Positions 47,723 through 57,271 of a stretch of 64,000 bases of DNA are shown piece by piece. Origin of the DNA: Brucella pecoris (GTDB lineage: Bacteria; Pseudomonadota; Alphaproteobacteria; Rhizobiales; Rhizobiaceae); NCBI RefSeq assembly GCF_006376675.1, contig NZ_VEWK01000002.1, positions 372,001-436,000 of the forward strand, given 5' to 3'. The stretch's first letter is position 1, and each line of letters begins with the position of its first letter. The position numbers and the translations under genes are program-made. Below the pieces are notes generated by a model that saw nothing but the letters and a program-made list of their open reading frames with translations, had not been told where the DNA came from and ran no database searches.

Positions 47723-48005
47723 AATTGCCGGATGCTTCGCCTTCTGGGCATGGTTGAAGCTCGACAAATCAGCGCTCTGGTTGGCACCGGGCATGGTGTG
47801 CCTTGCATTGTTCGCCTATCTGCTGACCCTCATTGAAAGCAATGTGGCCGGTCGTGCCTATGCTGCCTATGGCGGCATCTACATCATCGCGTCGATCCTG
47901 TGGATCTGGTTTGCCGAAGGCGCCCGCCCGGACCGTTGGGATGTGGTCGGCGCATGCATGGCTTTCGCCGGCACTTGCATCATCCTCTTCGCACCGCGAT
48001 CCTGA
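47685..48005 (+). CDS. ynfA: YnfA family membrane protein
   Basis: 106 residues with TTG start, [20 protein letters not shown], and the family ending [25 protein letters not shown] 7-8 nt before TTG fixes it; no ATG fits. It starts inside the polymerase gene, in another frame, overlapping by 38 nt. YnfA is a four-helix SMR-like membrane protein; a role in export of cationic compounds has been proposed for some members. Confidence 0.9.
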   Translation: MQFVIYAAAALFEIAGCFAFWAWLKLDKSALWLAPGMVCLALFAYLLTLIESNVAGRAYAAYGGIYIIASILWIWFAEGARPDRWDVVGACMAFAGTCIILFAPRS

Positions 48006-48101
48006 GCTTTCAGCAATGCCGGAATGTCATGTGCAATTTGTCAGTTTCCGGAAATTAGGCCTTGCGTGCCAAGACGTTATATTCTACGGCTTTTCCCGGC
48101 T

Positions 48102-48178
<77 letters not shown>

Positions 48179-48273
48179 ATTTCTTCCCCAAACCTTTATT
48201 TTCATACGATCTTTCCTTTGCACCGTGCGTGCAAATCGGATTAGCTCCGACATGAACTGCATGGAGGAGAGGC

Positions 48274-49002
48274 ATGAAGAACGTTCTGATCACCGGTGGT
48301 AGCCGCGGCATCGGTCGCGCTACAGTTTTGCGCAGTGCGGCGCAAAACTGGTCTGTGGCCCTGAACTATGCGGGGAACGAACAGGCTGCACAGCAGACGG
48401 TGGCCGAGGCTACGAAGCTCGGCGCGAAAGCGCTGGCGGTCCGGGGCGACATATCCAGCGAACAAGACGTCATCGCCATGTTCGACAGGGCAGAAGCCGA
48501 ACTCGGCCCACTGAAAGGCGTCGTCCTGAATGCTGGGATCGTGGCGCAAACCATGCCTCTTGCGGACATGAGTGCTGAACGTCTGAAAAACATGTTCAAT
48601 ATAAATGTTTACGGCACCTATCTATGCGCGCGCGAGGCTGCACGCCGGTTGCAGCCGGATAGTGCAATCGTCATCGTTTCGTCCATGGCCTCGCGGCTTG
48701 GATCACCGTTTGAATATGTGGATTATGCCGGGGCGAAAGGTGCCCTCGATACGCTGACCACCGGTCTCTCGAAGGAGCTTGCGCCGAAAGGCATTCGCGT
48801 CAATGCGGTGCGTCCCGGCCTGATCGATACCGACATTCACGCCAGCGGCGGCAATCCGGATCGAGCGGCCAAACTGGGCGCTGGCACACCTGTTGGACGG
48901 GCCGGTAAGGCGGAGGAAGTCGCGGAAGCCATCTTCTGGCTGCTGAACGACGCCCCCGCTTATGTAACCGGAACATTCATCGACGTTGCCGGTGGGCGTT
49001 AA
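48274..49002 (+). CDS. SDR family NAD(P)-dependent oxidoreductase
   Basis: 242 residues. Cofactor motif TGGSRGIG (7-14), NAG in LNAGIVAQT, catalytic Ser in IVSSMASRLG, YxxxK as YAGAK, and RPGLIDTDIHASGG; FabG-like classical SDR. Substrate unknown. GGAGGAGAGG precedes the ATG. Confidence 0.92.
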   Translation: MKNVLITGGSRGIGRATVLRSAAQNWSVALNYAGNEQAAQQTVAEATKLGAKALAVRGDISSEQDVIAMFDRAEAELGPLKGVVLNAGIVAQTMPLADMSAERLKNMFNINVYGTYLCAREAARRLQPDSAIVIVSSMASRLGSPFEYVDYAGAKGALDTLTTGLSKELAPKGIRVNAVRPGLIDTDIHASGGNPDRAAKLGAGTPVGRAGKAEEVAEAIFWLLNDAPAYVTGTFIDVAGGR

Positions 49003-49025
49003 ACAAACGGTAAGAGCGCCCAGAC

Positions 49026-50021
49026 CTATTTCTCACGCAACTGATAGGTCTCGGCGATGTAACGATAACCCTCGCCTTCCCGCTTGAGATAGGCTAGTGC
49101 CGGAAACGGCATATGGTAGCCGATGAACGGAAGCCTTTCGGTCGCGATCATGTCGAACATGCGCTTGCGCGTCTGCACGGCGGCTTCCTTGTCGATATCG
49201 AAGGAAACGTGCCATTCGGGTCGTTGCAACGTAATCACGAAATGGTTTGCCGTATCTGAGATCAGCATGAGCGACTTCCCGCCCGTTTCAACGCGGAACG
49301 CCAGATGGCCCGGCGTGTGACCGTAGGCCGCCACAGAATGAATGCCGGAAACGACCTCGCTGTCCTCGCCCAGAAACGTCATCTTCTCAGCCAGTGGCTT
49401 GACGTTTTTGGCCACCATTTCGGCAACCGTCTTTGCCGGACTGTCGAGCCGGGCTGGATCAGTCCAGAAGTCGAATTCCTTCTGTCCGGCGGCGTAGCGC
49501 GCATTGGCGAAGGCCGGCTTGCCACCCTCCATCAACCCACCGATATGATCGGGGTGGAAATGGCTCAGCACCACCAGAGACACATCATCCGCCTTGTAGC
49601 CCGAAGCCTCAAGCGCACTGGTCAACTTGCCCAATCCCGCTTCGCGGGCTCCTGCTCCCATACCGGTGTCAAACAGGACAAGCCCCTTGCCCGTATTGAT
49701 GAGCACCGGCGTGAAGCTGTTGACGAAACGGTCGGGGGGCAGAAGGTTTTCCTCGAGAAGTGCAGCGACCGCTTTCGGGTCCTGATCGACCGCATATGTC
49801 TTTTCGGGCGCTTCACCTGCCCTCCGTCCATCGGAAAGCGTGGTGATCTCGAACTCACCGAATTGAAAGCGATGAAAGCCCGGATTGTCTGTCTGTGACG
49901 GGATTTGCACTTTGGAACTGCCTGTTTCGGCTGCTGCCCTGGCGAGATCAAGAGGGGACAAGGCCAATCCGGCCCCGGCAGCAGATGCTGTAACAATGAA
50001 ATTACGTCTTGAGATGGTCAT
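49026..50021 (-). CDS. MBL fold metallo-hydrolase with Tat signal
   Basis: 331 residues. SRRNFIVTASAAGAGLALS is a Tat signal. The zinc motif is SHFHPDHIGG, with later YGHTPGHLAF and FVITLQRPEW. Exported MBL hydrolases include lactonases, hydrolases of phosphonates and quorum quenchers; the actual substrate cannot be read. ATG at 50021 follows GGGAGATC; the frame is open six codons further. Confidence 0.88.
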   Translation of the reverse strand: MTISRRNFIVTASAAGAGLALSPLDLARAAAETGSSKVQIPSQTDNPGFHRFQFGEFEITTLSDGRRAGEAPEKTYAVDQDPKAVAALLEENLLPPDRFVNSFTPVLINTGKGLVLFDTGMGAGAREAGLGKLTSALEASGYKADDVSLVVLSHFHPDHIGGLMEGGKPAFANARYAAGQKEFDFWTDPARLDSPAKTVAEMVAKNVKPLAEKMTFLGEDSEVVSGIHSVAAYGHTPGHLAFRVETGGKSLMLISDTANHFVITLQRPEWHVSFDIDKEAAVQTRKRMFDMIATERLPFIGYHMPFPALAYLKREGEGYRYIAETYQLREK

Positions 50022-50135
50022 CGATCGATCTCCCGGCATAATCTATGGGTAAGAACGACAGGATACTCGAAAACGCTCCCCGATACATGGGATGCGTGAT
50101 CAAGTTTCTGTTGGGCCATAACAATGATGGCCCTC

Positions 50136-50164
50136 TTGCCTCGCCGTTCAAGAATCACTATTTA
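50136..50164 (+). promoter_or_regulatory. Candidate promoter for the atpB riboswitch transcript
   Basis: TTGCCT (50136-50141), 17-bp spacer, TATTTA (50159-50164). Transcription would start near 50171, just before the riboswitch hairpin. Confidence 0.35.
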
Positions 50165-50171
50165 CAGGGCC

Positions 50172-50214
50172 GCGCGGGACGACCCGTGCCTGTGTTCGCG
50201 TCGGGGACGGCCCC
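50172..50214 (+). promoter_or_regulatory. Guanidine-II (mini-ykkC) riboswitch, copy 1, upstream of atpB
   Basis: Hairpin 1: CGCGGG-ACGA-CCCGTG (one G-T pair; loop 50179-50182). Hairpin 2: GGGG-ACGG-CCCC (loop 50207-50210). Two hairpins with ACGR loops and a short linker form the guanidine-II fold, in which each loop binds guanidinium. The second hairpin ends a few nt before AGGAGGG and the atpB ATG at 50230, so the RNA probably controls translation. Confidence 0.8.
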
Positions 50215-50229
50215 ATAGGAGGGTGTCCT

Positions 50230-50979
50230 ATGGCAGGGCCGATCGAACAATTCGCAATCAAGCCCATCGTCAAACTTGGCGAAATCGGCGGTCAGCCGGT
50301 TGCTTTCACCAATTCTGCACTCTTCATGGTGCTGACGGTGCTGGGTGCGGGTGCGTTCATGTTCCTCTCATCCCGTAGAGGCAGTGTTGTTCCGGGGCGC
50401 TGGCAATCCTCGACCGAAATCCTCTATGAATTCGTGTCGAAAACATTGCGCGAGAATGCCGGTGAAAAAGGCATTATCTTTTTTCCCCTCGTCTTCTCGC
50501 TGTTTCTGTTCATCCTGTTTGCCAATCTGATCGGCATGTTCCCCTACGCCTTCACTGTGACGAGCCACATCATCGTAACGTTTGCGCTGGCCATGCTCGT
50601 CTTCCTGACGGTCACGATCTACGGTCTCGTGCGGCATGGTTTCAAGTTCTTCCGGCTGTTCATGCCTGCGGGCGTGCCGGTCATGCTGGCGCCGATCATC
50701 GTGCCGATCGAAATCATGTCCTATATCTCGCGTCCGGTCAGCCATTCGGTTCGTCTGTTTGCCGTCATGCTTGCCGGGCACATTACGCTGAAGGTCTTTG
50801 CCGGTTTTGTCATCGGGCTGGGCAGTCTCGGAACACTCGGCGTGCTCACTGCCGTGCTGCCGCTGGCAATGACCGTGGCACTGACCGCACTCGAATTGCT
50901 GATGGCGATCATTCAGGCTTACGTATTTACTATGCTGATCTGCATGTATCTCAACGATGCACTGCATCCGTCGCACTAA
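50230..50979 (+). CDS. atpB: Orphan F0F1 ATP synthase subunit a under a guanidine riboswitch
   Basis: 249 residues, full-length for alphaproteobacterial AtpB, with membrane helices throughout. The proton-path motif [20 protein letters not shown] carries the essential Arg175 and His184; Glu222 and Gln229 ([13 protein letters not shown]) are kept. Val179 replaces the Asn of the usual RLFANM. No atpI, atpE or atpF neighbours exist, unlike the normal F0 operon, so this is probably a second copy (from memory, the Brucella main copy is a different sequence starting MANDPIHQ). Its leader and the exporter downstream suggest induction by guanidine. Confidence 0.88.
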   Translation: MAGPIEQFAIKPIVKLGEIGGQPVAFTNSALFMVLTVLGAGAFMFLSSRRGSVVPGRWQSSTEILYEFVSKTLRENAGEKGIIFFPLVFSLFLFILFANLIGMFPYAFTVTSHIIVTFALAMLVFLTVTIYGLVRHGFKFFRLFMPAGVPVMLAPIIVPIEIMSYISRPVSHSVRLFAVMLAGHITLKVFAGFVIGLGSLGTLGVLTAVLPLAMTVALTALELLMAIIQAYVFTMLICMYLNDALHPSH

Positions 50980-50991
50980 ACCAACGACTTT

Positions 50992-51040
50992 GCGGGAAGG
51001 ACGACCTTCCCGCCTTCTCAACGAACGGGACGGCCCGTTC
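50992..51040 (+). promoter_or_regulatory. Guanidine-II (mini-ykkC) riboswitch, copy 2, upstream of sugE
   Basis: Hairpin 1: GCGGGAAGG-ACGA-CCTTCCCGC, a perfect 9-bp stem (50992-51013). Linker of 9 nt. Hairpin 2: GAACGGG-ACGG-CCCGTTC, a perfect 7-bp stem (51023-51040). Right after it CCCT/AGGG (51045-51056) can hide the GAGGGA ribosome-binding site, a simple expression platform. Confidence 0.93.
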
Positions 51041-51065
51041 AGAACCCTTGTGAGGGAGCATTTAA

Positions 51066-51383
51066 ATGGCATGGATTTATCTGGGACTGGCCGGAATTCT
51101 TGAAGTCGTCTGGGCCTATTTCATGAAGAAGTCGGAAGGGTTTTCACTTCTGACACCAAGCGCCATCACCATCGTGACGATGATCGGCAGTTTCATTCTG
51201 CTGTCCATCGCCATGCGCAGCCTGCCGCTTGGCACGGCCTATGCAATCTGGACCGGTATCGGTGCGGTGGGTGCATTTCTGGTGGGCATCTTCATTCTCG
51301 GCGAGGCTGCGACCTTCTTCCGCGTCGCAAGCGTGTCACTGATTCTTGCCGGCATCATCGGATTGAAGCTCTCATCCACCTGA
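51066..51383 (+). CDS. sugE: SMR family guanidinium exporter (SugE/Gdx)
   Basis: 105 residues, four membrane helices. [20 protein letters not shown] has the essential Glu13 and the Gdx-type [19 protein letters not shown] and [11 protein letters not shown] are typical of SugE. Gdx proteins are H+/guanidinium antiporters, and the guanidine-II riboswitch upstream strongly supports that role over multidrug export. A dimer is expected. Confidence 0.96.
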   Translation: MAWIYLGLAGILEVVWAYFMKKSEGFSLLTPSAITIVTMIGSFILLSIAMRSLPLGTAYAIWTGIGAVGAFLVGIFILGEAATFFRVASVSLILAGIIGLKLSST

Positions 51384-51402
51384 TCCAGCCCGCTTACAAA
51401 AG

Positions 51403-51430
51403 AAAAGGGAGGCTAGCGCCTCCCTTTTTT
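51403..51430. terminator. Bidirectional terminator between sugE and merR
   Basis: AAGGGAGGC-TAGC-GCCTCCCTT stem-loop with TTTT after and AAAAGAAAA before; it suits the convergent sugE and merR genes. Confidence 0.93.
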
Positions 51431-51448
51431 CGTTTACCCTAAGACAGG

Positions 51449-51988
51449 TCAACGCACCTGATCGAGAAGCCGCTTGCATTCGAGAAGATCGAACAATGCC
51501 TCTTGCAGGAGCGAGCGATTATCCTTCGAAGGCCGTTTTCCGTCGGCCCCGATGGGACCATCTTCCTCGCCCTTCAACAGACCGAAAAGCTTGCGAGCTG
51601 GTTGCGGTGCCTTGATACCGCTCGGCAGAGCCATTTCATTGTCTGCCGCCTCTTCAGCAGCACGCTTATCGGCAGCAGCCTGCTTCTGACGCGTGATCGC
51701 CTCAATTGCCTGAACGTCGCCATTGCCAAGCGCGATAATGAACTGGGCATTGTTTTCGCGAAGCAGACGCTGCACGCCCTTGATCGTGTAGCCCTGATCG
51801 TAGAGCAGATGGCGAATGCCCTTGAGCAATTCCACATCGAGCGGCCGGTAGTATCGGCGACCGCCGCCGCGCTTCATGGGCTTGATCTGGGTAAAACGCG
51901 TTTCCCAAAAACGCAGCACATGCTGCGGAAGATCAAGATCATCCGCTACTTCGCTGATCGTCCTGAATGCATCAGGGCTCTTGTCCAT
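51449..51988 (-). CDS. MerR family transcriptional regulator
   Basis: 179 residues. N-terminal MerR helix-turn-helix: [60 protein letters not shown]. Ala/Glu/Lys-rich linker and a short C-terminal helix without effector-binding Cys. It stands downstream of ihfA as in many Rhizobiales; target unknown. ATG at 51988 follows AAGGG; a start at 52024 is possible. Confidence 0.88.
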   Translation of the reverse strand: MDKSPDAFRTISEVADDLDLPQHVLRFWETRFTQIKPMKRGGGRRYYRPLDVELLKGIRHLLYDQGYTIKGVQRLLRENNAQFIIALGNGDVQAIEAITRQKQAAADKRAAEEAADNEMALPSGIKAPQPARKLFGLLKGEEDGPIGADGKRPSKDNRSLLQEALFDLLECKRLLDQVR

Positions 51989-52482
51989 TCCACTTGCCCT
52001 TTCCAGTGGTTCGGGTTTCGCCATCACGGCGCAACCTTGCCGATCCAGATAGTTCAAACTCGTTGCCAACGCGAACGCGTCTGCTACACGAAAGGCGCTT
52101 GTCACCATCGGATTTTAAGAGACGGGAGTTAATAATCTCCAGCGTGCAAAAAGGCACTGCTTAAACGTCATTCAAAACCAGACGGCGTTCAACACAAGAC
52201 CATTTCTGAGAAACGTATCGCCTCTCAGATTTCAATATCAGCGAAGCGATTCGCTCCGCCAATTCCATTATATAATATCAGAGCTTTATAAGCATCCCTT
52301 CACGCAGAGCGGAAGGCGACAAGGCCGTTTCCTGGTCACTCCGGAGCCTGTTCGGGGGCTATCCTCGACAAACCGCGATCATCACGCCCTCAAGAACCTG
52401 ACGGCTGAAACAAAACAGCGCTCTCCGCGCGTGGCCATAGGCCAGGCACGGAAACGATATCAACTTTGCAATGATGATGCCA
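51989..52482. other. Intergenic region between merR and ihfA
   Basis: About 490 bp before the ihfA terminator without a gene I can support; it should contain the merR promoter. Several open frames read through it without family resemblance. Short A+T-rich stretches around 52265-52285 (TATATAATATCA) may be promoter material. Confidence 0.5.
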
Positions 52483-52513
52483 AAAAACAAAATGCCGCCC
52501 GACAGGCAGCATT
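52483..52513 (-). terminator. Rho-independent terminator of ihfA
   Basis: Read leftward: AATGCTGCC and GGCGGCATT form a stem with a 5-nt loop, followed by TTGTTTTTTG. Confidence 0.92.
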
Positions 52514-52520
52514 TCAGTTA

Positions 52521-52844
52521 TTATTTCTGGCTTTTGGTTTCGCGCTTCTGGTGTTCCTGCAGAATACGCTGCTTGAGAACATTGGAAGCTTTGAAAGTCA
52601 TCACACGACGGGGAAGGATTGGAACCTCCTCGCCTGTCTTCGGATTACGGCCAATGCGCTCGTTCTTGTCGCGAACCTGAAACGTCGCGAAAGACGACAG
52701 TTTCACGGTTTCACCGTTGACGATAGCGTCACAGACTTCATCGAGGATCATCTCGACAAGAGCCGCCGACTCCGTTCTGGAAAGGCCTACCTTCCGGTAA
52801 ACAGCCTCTGCCAGATCAGCTCGCGTGACCGTTTTACCTCCCAT
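52521..52844 (-). CDS. ihfA: Integration host factor subunit alpha
   Basis: 107 residues: [40 protein letters not shown] and the DNA-minor-groove arm [20 protein letters not shown]. It bends DNA with IhfB in recombination and transcription. An ATG at 52844 with GGT context is chosen over an open frame to 52907. Confidence 0.97.
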   Translation of the reverse strand: MGGKTVTRADLAEAVYRKVGLSRTESAALVEMILDEVCDAIVNGETVKLSSFATFQVRDKNERIGRNPKTGEEVPILPRRVMTFKASNVLKQRILQEHQKRETKSQK

Positions 52845-52962
52845 GACCGAACCTGCCTGGTTAGCGTTTGAACAGATAATATCCTTACGTGACAGGACGT
52901 TACACAAATAAAAGCGTAACGGTCAAGCCGGGAGTTCCATCAACGCAAATCAAATTTGCTAC

Positions 52963-53934
52963 CTACCAGCGCAACAGAACCGCGCCCCACGTGAATCCGC
53001 CGCCCATAGCCTCCAGAAGAACGAGGTCGCCCTTCTTGATACGGCCATCCGCAACAGCGGTCGCCAGCGCCAGCGGAACCGATGCCGCAGAGGTGTTGCC
53101 ATGGCGATCCACGGTGATAACCACCTTGCTTTCAGCGATATTCAGCTTCTTGGCGGAAGCGTCGATAATACGCTTGTTGGCCTGATGTGGAACGAACCAG
53201 TCGATATCCTCGGCAGTGAGCCCGGTTTCCTCGAAAGAAGCCTCAATAACGTCCGTAATCATGCCGACAGCATGCTTGAAGACTTCACGGCCTTCCATGC
53301 GCAGGTGGCCGACGGTCTGGGTTGTCGATGGGCCGCCATCGACATAAAGCTTTTCCCGGTGATTGCCGTCCGAGCGCAGATTGGCAGCGAGAACGCCACG
53401 ATCCGAGGTCAGCCCGTTGCCTTCAGCAGCTTCCAGAACCAGCGCGCCGGCACCGTCGCCGAACAGAACGCAGGTCGTGCGGTCGCTCCAGTCGAGAATA
53501 CGCGAGAAGGTTTCTGCCCCAATCACCAGAACCCGCTTCGCCATACCGCCGCGGATATAGAGGTCTGCGGTCGTGATGGCATAGATGAAGCCGCTGCAAA
53601 CGGCTTGCATATCGAACGCAAAACCACTGGTGATTCCAAGCTCACGCTGGATTTCCACTGCACTTGCCGGAAAGGTGTGGTTGGGTGTCGAGGTGGCCAG
53701 AAGAACGAGATCAATGTCAGTCGGCTGCAAACCGGCATTCTCGATTGCTGCGCGCGCCGCCGCAGTGCCGAGCGAAACCGTGGTTTCGTCGTCGCCTGCG
53801 ATATGGCGCTCACGGATACCCGTGCGCTGCACGATCCATTCGTCCGAGGTTTCGATAATACCTTCGAAATCGGTATTCTTCATGACCCGCTTCGGCAATG
53901 CCGAACCGATACCCCGCACGACAGATCTTATCAT
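52963..53934 (-). CDS. fabH: 3-oxoacyl-ACP synthase III
   Basis: 323 residues. Active-site Cys in [18 protein letters not shown], His in [13 protein letters not shown] and Asn in [15 protein letters not shown]. It condenses acetyl-CoA with malonyl-ACP to start fatty-acid synthesis. The genes plsX, fabH, ihfA and merR run leftward in this order. Confidence 0.97.
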   Translation of the reverse strand: MIRSVVRGIGSALPKRVMKNTDFEGIIETSDEWIVQRTGIRERHIAGDDETTVSLGTAAARAAIENAGLQPTDIDLVLLATSTPNHTFPASAVEIQRELGITSGFAFDMQAVCSGFIYAITTADLYIRGGMAKRVLVIGAETFSRILDWSDRTTCVLFGDGAGALVLEAAEGNGLTSDRGVLAANLRSDGNHREKLYVDGGPSTTQTVGHLRMEGREVFKHAVGMITDVIEASFEETGLTAEDIDWFVPHQANKRIIDASAKKLNIAESKVVITVDRHGNTSAASVPLALATAVADGRIKKGDLVLLEAMGGGFTWGAVLLRW

Positions 53935-54105
53935 CCCTTATTTCCTGTCCTTAAGCGACCGGCGCGGCGAACATGCACGCGCGCAGTCGAGAATTCTGGC
54001 CCTACACATAATCGGTAAAAGTTACTTCACCGCTTCGGTACCGAAAAAATAATCGGCAACCCCAAATCTTTTCCAAATGCATCTTCCGGATGGCGTTACC
54101 GGAAC

Positions 54106-54210
54106 TAGAGCGGTTTCAGTTAAAACGGAGTCGCTGGAACCGCTCTATATATTTGTTTCGTCGCATTATCCTACGCAAAACCGCTTCGCACTTTTGCTGG
54201 AAATGCTCTA
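54106..54210. repeat. Dispersed palindromic repeat, TAGAGCG family
   Basis: Begins TAGAGCGGTTTCAG, shares GCATTATCCTACGCAAAACC, CGCTTCGCACTTTT with 16635-16738, and ends GGAAATGCTCTA. Read leftward, its first triplet is the plsX stop TAG. It occupies the fabH-plsX gap. Confidence 0.78.
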
Positions 54211-55266
54211 AGCCTTCGCAGCCTCGCCACCATCGTTCGAAACATGCGGATGACTGTGGTGGAAATGTGCCAGATCAGCCTCGATCTTTTCCAGAAGGCG
54301 ATTTCTCACCATGTCATAGCCGACTTCCACTGCCGAGCTGAAGCCTTCAGCATTTGCGCTGCCATGGCTTTTGATGACGATTCCGCTAAGCCCGAGAAAG
54401 ACACCGCCATTGACCTTGTTCGGGTCCATCTTTTCGCGAACGCGATCGAATGCGCCCTTTGCAAAAATATACCCGATCTTCGCAAGCCATGTGCGAGTCA
54501 TTGCCTGCCGAAGCAGTGTGGCCATCTGGCGGGCCGTACCTTCGGCAGTTTTCAGTGCGACATTACCCGTAAAGCCTTCCGTCACGACGACATCGACAGT
54601 GCCCTTGCCGATATCGTTGCCTTCAACAAAACCGGTATAGTGCAATCCCTCAAGCGGCATATCGCGCAGAATTTGTGCAGCTTCCTTGATCTCGTCGAGG
54701 CCCTTGACCTCTTCCGTACCGACATTGAGGAGACCAACAGTCGGCTTGCGTATCTCGAAGAGCGCGCGCGCCATTCCGGCGCCCATCACAGCATAATCCA
54801 CGAGCTGACGCGCATCGGCGCCGATTGTGGCGCCCACGTCCAGGACAACACTTTCCCCACGCAAAGTCGGCCATATAGCGGCTATTGCCGGACGCTCAAC
54901 ATCAGACAGCATGCGCAGGCAGAATTTTGACATGGCCATCAGTGCGCCGGTATTTCCGGCTGAAACACAGACATCAGCATCGCCCGTCTTTACTGCTTCA
55001 ATCGCTTGCCACATGGACGATTTGCCGCGACCGGAGCGAAGCGCCTGACTTGGTTTGTCATCCATTTTAACCGCAACCTGACTAGCGCGGAATTCGGATG
55101 CAGCTTGCAGTTTCGGGTAACGTGCCAATACAGGCTCGACCTGACCGGCCAGCCCGAAAAAAATGAACCGGATGTCAGGATGGCGTTCAAGTGCCTTCGC
55201 CGCGCCGGGGATGACCACTTCTGGGCCAAAATCACCGCCCATGGCGTCAATCGAAATTTTAATCAC
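54208..55266 (-). CDS. plsX: Phosphate acyltransferase
   Basis: 352 residues: [60 protein letters not shown]. It makes acyl-phosphate from acyl-ACP for phospholipid synthesis. GTG start at 55266 with AGGA about 10 nt before. The stop codon lies in the repeat at its end. Confidence 0.97.
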   Translation of the reverse strand: MIKISIDAMGGDFGPEVVIPGAAKALERHPDIRFIFFGLAGQVEPVLARYPKLQAASEFRASQVAVKMDDKPSQALRSGRGKSSMWQAIEAVKTGDADVCVSAGNTGALMAMSKFCLRMLSDVERPAIAAIWPTLRGESVVLDVGATIGADARQLVDYAVMGAGMARALFEIRKPTVGLLNVGTEEVKGLDEIKEAAQILRDMPLEGLHYTGFVEGNDIGKGTVDVVVTEGFTGNVALKTAEGTARQMATLLRQAMTRTWLAKIGYIFAKGAFDRVREKMDPNKVNGGVFLGLSGIVIKSHGSANAEGFSSAVEVGYDMVRNRLLEKIEADLAHFHHSHPHVSNDGGEAAKA

Positions 55267-55383
55267 TCTAGATTATTCCTGTACGATCCCTGCCCCTGCG
55301 CTGCATTTGCAGCAGACAGGTTTTCGGCGAAAATAGTGTTTTTGCGTTTCCGCACAACCAAATTCTATCAAACTCACTGTGAA

Positions 55384-55941
55384 CTACGGCTTCTTTTGCC
55401 ATTCTGAAAGTTTCGCAAACGGCGAAACGGGCTCCTCGTCACCGTCGTCGTCGCCGAAAACTTTCGATTCGCTTTCGTCAGGCAGGCCCGGCTTGCGAGG
55501 ATAAGGATCAATGGCGAGATCGAAGAATTCCTCCGCAATCGCACCAACGTCGATCTTGTCGCCGACAAAAACTTCCGGAATGTCCGCACCTTCCGCATCG
55601 AGCAGCATTTCACCGCTTTCATCAAGCTGAATCCGAGCGAGCCGCGAATTTTCCGGCACGAAGATCGTGTCGACTTCTTCGCCGACATGATTGGTCAGCG
55701 GCTCCAGCGTCACAATGCAGGACTGCACGATTTCCGCATCGATGCGACCGCGCACCCGAATACCGTCTTTTTTCCAGGGCGTGATCAGAAATTCCGCACT
55801 GAACGCGTTTACGGCCATTAGCCCATGCTCTGTCGCGAGCGCTGCGCGCTCTTTCTCATCCGTACCTATTTTCACCGTTACGCCCTTTTGCGGCAGGTGA
55901 AGAACCGGAACAGGATAGGTGAGCGCCGGTTTATCAGTCAT
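55384..55941 (-). CDS. DUF177/YceD family protein
   Basis: 185 residues with GRIDAEIVQSCIVTLEPLTN (the C-V-TLEP signature) and FFDLAIDPYPRKPG. YceD proteins usually precede rpmF-plsX and are linked to ribosomal RNA stability, with function unsettled. Here plsX follows after 117 bp without rpmF. ATG at 55941 fits AAAGG spacing; one at 55947 is also possible. Confidence 0.9.
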   Translation of the reverse strand: MTDKPALTYPVPVLHLPQKGVTVKIGTDEKERAALATEHGLMAVNAFSAEFLITPWKKDGIRVRGRIDAEIVQSCIVTLEPLTNHVGEEVDTIFVPENSRLARIQLDESGEMLLDAEGADIPEVFVGDKIDVGAIAEEFFDLAIDPYPRKPGLPDESESKVFGDDDGDEEPVSPFAKLSEWQKKP

Positions 55942-55990
55942 TCTCATTGGCCTTTTCAGCAGTGTTTTGTGGCGCAAAGTCCATCTTTAA

Positions 55991-56037
55991 CGCGCATCTT
56001 GTCCGAAAACCGCTTCACACTTTTCAGGATGCGCTCT
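55991..56037. repeat. Partial TAGAGCG-family repeat at the chaperone gene end
   Basis: GCGCATCTTGTCCGAAAACC, then GCTTCACACTTTTCAGGATG, CGCTC. It matches the second half of the elements at 16635-16738 and 54106-54210. It overlaps the last five codons and the TGA stop of the chaperone gene, so the C-terminal residues KSAS come from repeat sequence. Confidence 0.7.
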
Positions 56038-56572
56038 TATCTGCATCCATATAGGAAATGTCGCCTGCCGCCAAAGCATCGTCTGCAATTTTTTGCAGGC
56101 GATCACGGCACCCCATAACATATTCGCTTAGATGGTGCGCATGCGGCCAGAATTCGAGATCCGGACGGATATTGCGCGTCAGCGCGGCCGCGAGCCTATC
56201 CGCATCATTTGCGTCCAGCGCCTCACCATAAGCCGCGACGCGCCCATAAAACATGCGCGCAAGCTTCTTCATGCGTTTAGGTACACCCTGGTCGCCGATG
56301 CCGAGTTCACGTAGCGAATGGTCGACATCCTTGAAAAACTCGTCGGCAATTTCCTGTGCCAGATTGGCCAGCGCCACGTTTTCTCCCCTCATGCGATGAA
56401 GAGCGAGAAAAATATGCACGGAAAGCATTTCATAGCGACCGAGCGGCGTATCGGGCACCTGAAATTGTGCATAAAATCGTTTTTGCCGCGCCGCCGCCAC
56501 GATCACCTCGTAAACGCGAAGCATGATTGCCTCGTTTGCTTTCGATTTGCGGCGGAATAGTTGGAGAATCAT
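56024..56572 (-). CDS. Ubiquinol-cytochrome c chaperone family protein (CBP3-like)
   Basis: 182 residues starting MILQLFRRKSKANEAIMLRV. Conserved: FYAQFQVPDTPLGRYEMLSV, HIFLALHRMRGENVALANLA, DVDHSLRELGIGDQGVPKRM. It helps cytochrome b of the bc1 complex mature. Divergent from bamE, with an 89-bp gap. Confidence 0.92.
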   Translation of the reverse strand: MILQLFRRKSKANEAIMLRVYEVIVAAARQKRFYAQFQVPDTPLGRYEMLSVHIFLALHRMRGENVALANLAQEIADEFFKDVDHSLRELGIGDQGVPKRMKKLARMFYGRVAAYGEALDANDADRLAAALTRNIRPDLEFWPHAHHLSEYVMGCRDRLQKIADDALAAGDISYMDADKSAS

Positions 56573-56661
56573 GTCCGTACGACCGTTCCAGTTGCATAAA
56601 TAAGCAAGGTGGTTTACCGAAGTTCTCCCGACGGCGAAAGTGCCGCGCTGATTTAGAATGT

Positions 56662-57201
56662 ATGGAGAGGTCTTTGTTGCAGCGAATTTTTCCAAGTGCA
56701 TCCTCTGGCGTACGCAAGCAGCGTGCCCTTCTTGCAGGCACGGCAGTTCTCGTCGCAGTGACTCTTGCAGGGTGCAACACTGCATCCACGCTCAATCCGT
56801 CCGAAACGCTGACAGAGGGTTACGTACTCGACCAGCAGGCACTCGATTCGGTGCCGGTAGGTTCCAGCCGCGAGCAGGTGCTTCTGGCGCTCGGTACGCC
56901 GTCTACCACCGCGACCTTCGATAATGAAGTCTTCTATTACATTTCGCAGAAGCGTTATCGCGCAGCGCAATTCATGAAGCCGAAGATCATCGAGCGGCAG
57001 ATTCTCGCCATCTATTTCGACAAGGACGGCAAGGTCGAGCATATCGCCAATTACGGCCTGAAGGATGGCAAGCTGTTCGACTTCGTGTCGCGCACCACGC
57101 CGACAGGCGGCAAGGACCAGACCTTCCTCGGCCAGATCATTCAGGGCGTTTCCAAGGCTCCGACCTCGTTGCCGGGCGCTGCAGGCGGCGCCAACAACTG
57201 A
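56662..57201 (+). CDS. bamE: Outer membrane protein assembly factor BamE (OmlA/SmpA)
   Basis: 179 residues. Lipoprotein signal with lipobox VTLAGC (Cys about 38), then the BamE domain: SVPVGSSREQVLLALGTPST, NEVFYYISQKRYRAAQFMKP, and LAIYFDKDGKVEHIANYGLK. Component of the beta-barrel assembly machine in the periplasmic leaflet. ATG at 56662; an in-frame open stretch upstream is not coding. Confidence 0.95.
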   Translation: MERSLLQRIFPSASSGVRKQRALLAGTAVLVAVTLAGCNTASTLNPSETLTEGYVLDQQALDSVPVGSSREQVLLALGTPSTTATFDNEVFYYISQKRYRAAQFMKPKIIERQILAIYFDKDGKVEHIANYGLKDGKLFDFVSRTTPTGGKDQTFLGQIIQGVSKAPTSLPGAAGGANN

Positions 57202-57224
57202 TCCGGTCGGATACCTGCAAACAG

Positions 57225-57255
57225 AAAACCCGCCTTCACGGCGGGTTTTCTTTTT
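57225..57255. terminator. Bidirectional terminator between bamE and hppA
   Basis: AAAACCCGCC-TTCAC-GGCGGGTTTT stem-loop followed by CTTTTT; the convergent hppA gene ends 17 bp beyond. Confidence 0.93.
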
Positions 57256-57271
57256 GGAGCCATTGATTCCG

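Noticed and set aside
50124..50378. Open frame overlapping the riboswitch and atpB start in another frame
   Set aside because: Arg/His-rich shadow; crosses the riboswitch hairpins and has no ribosome-binding site.
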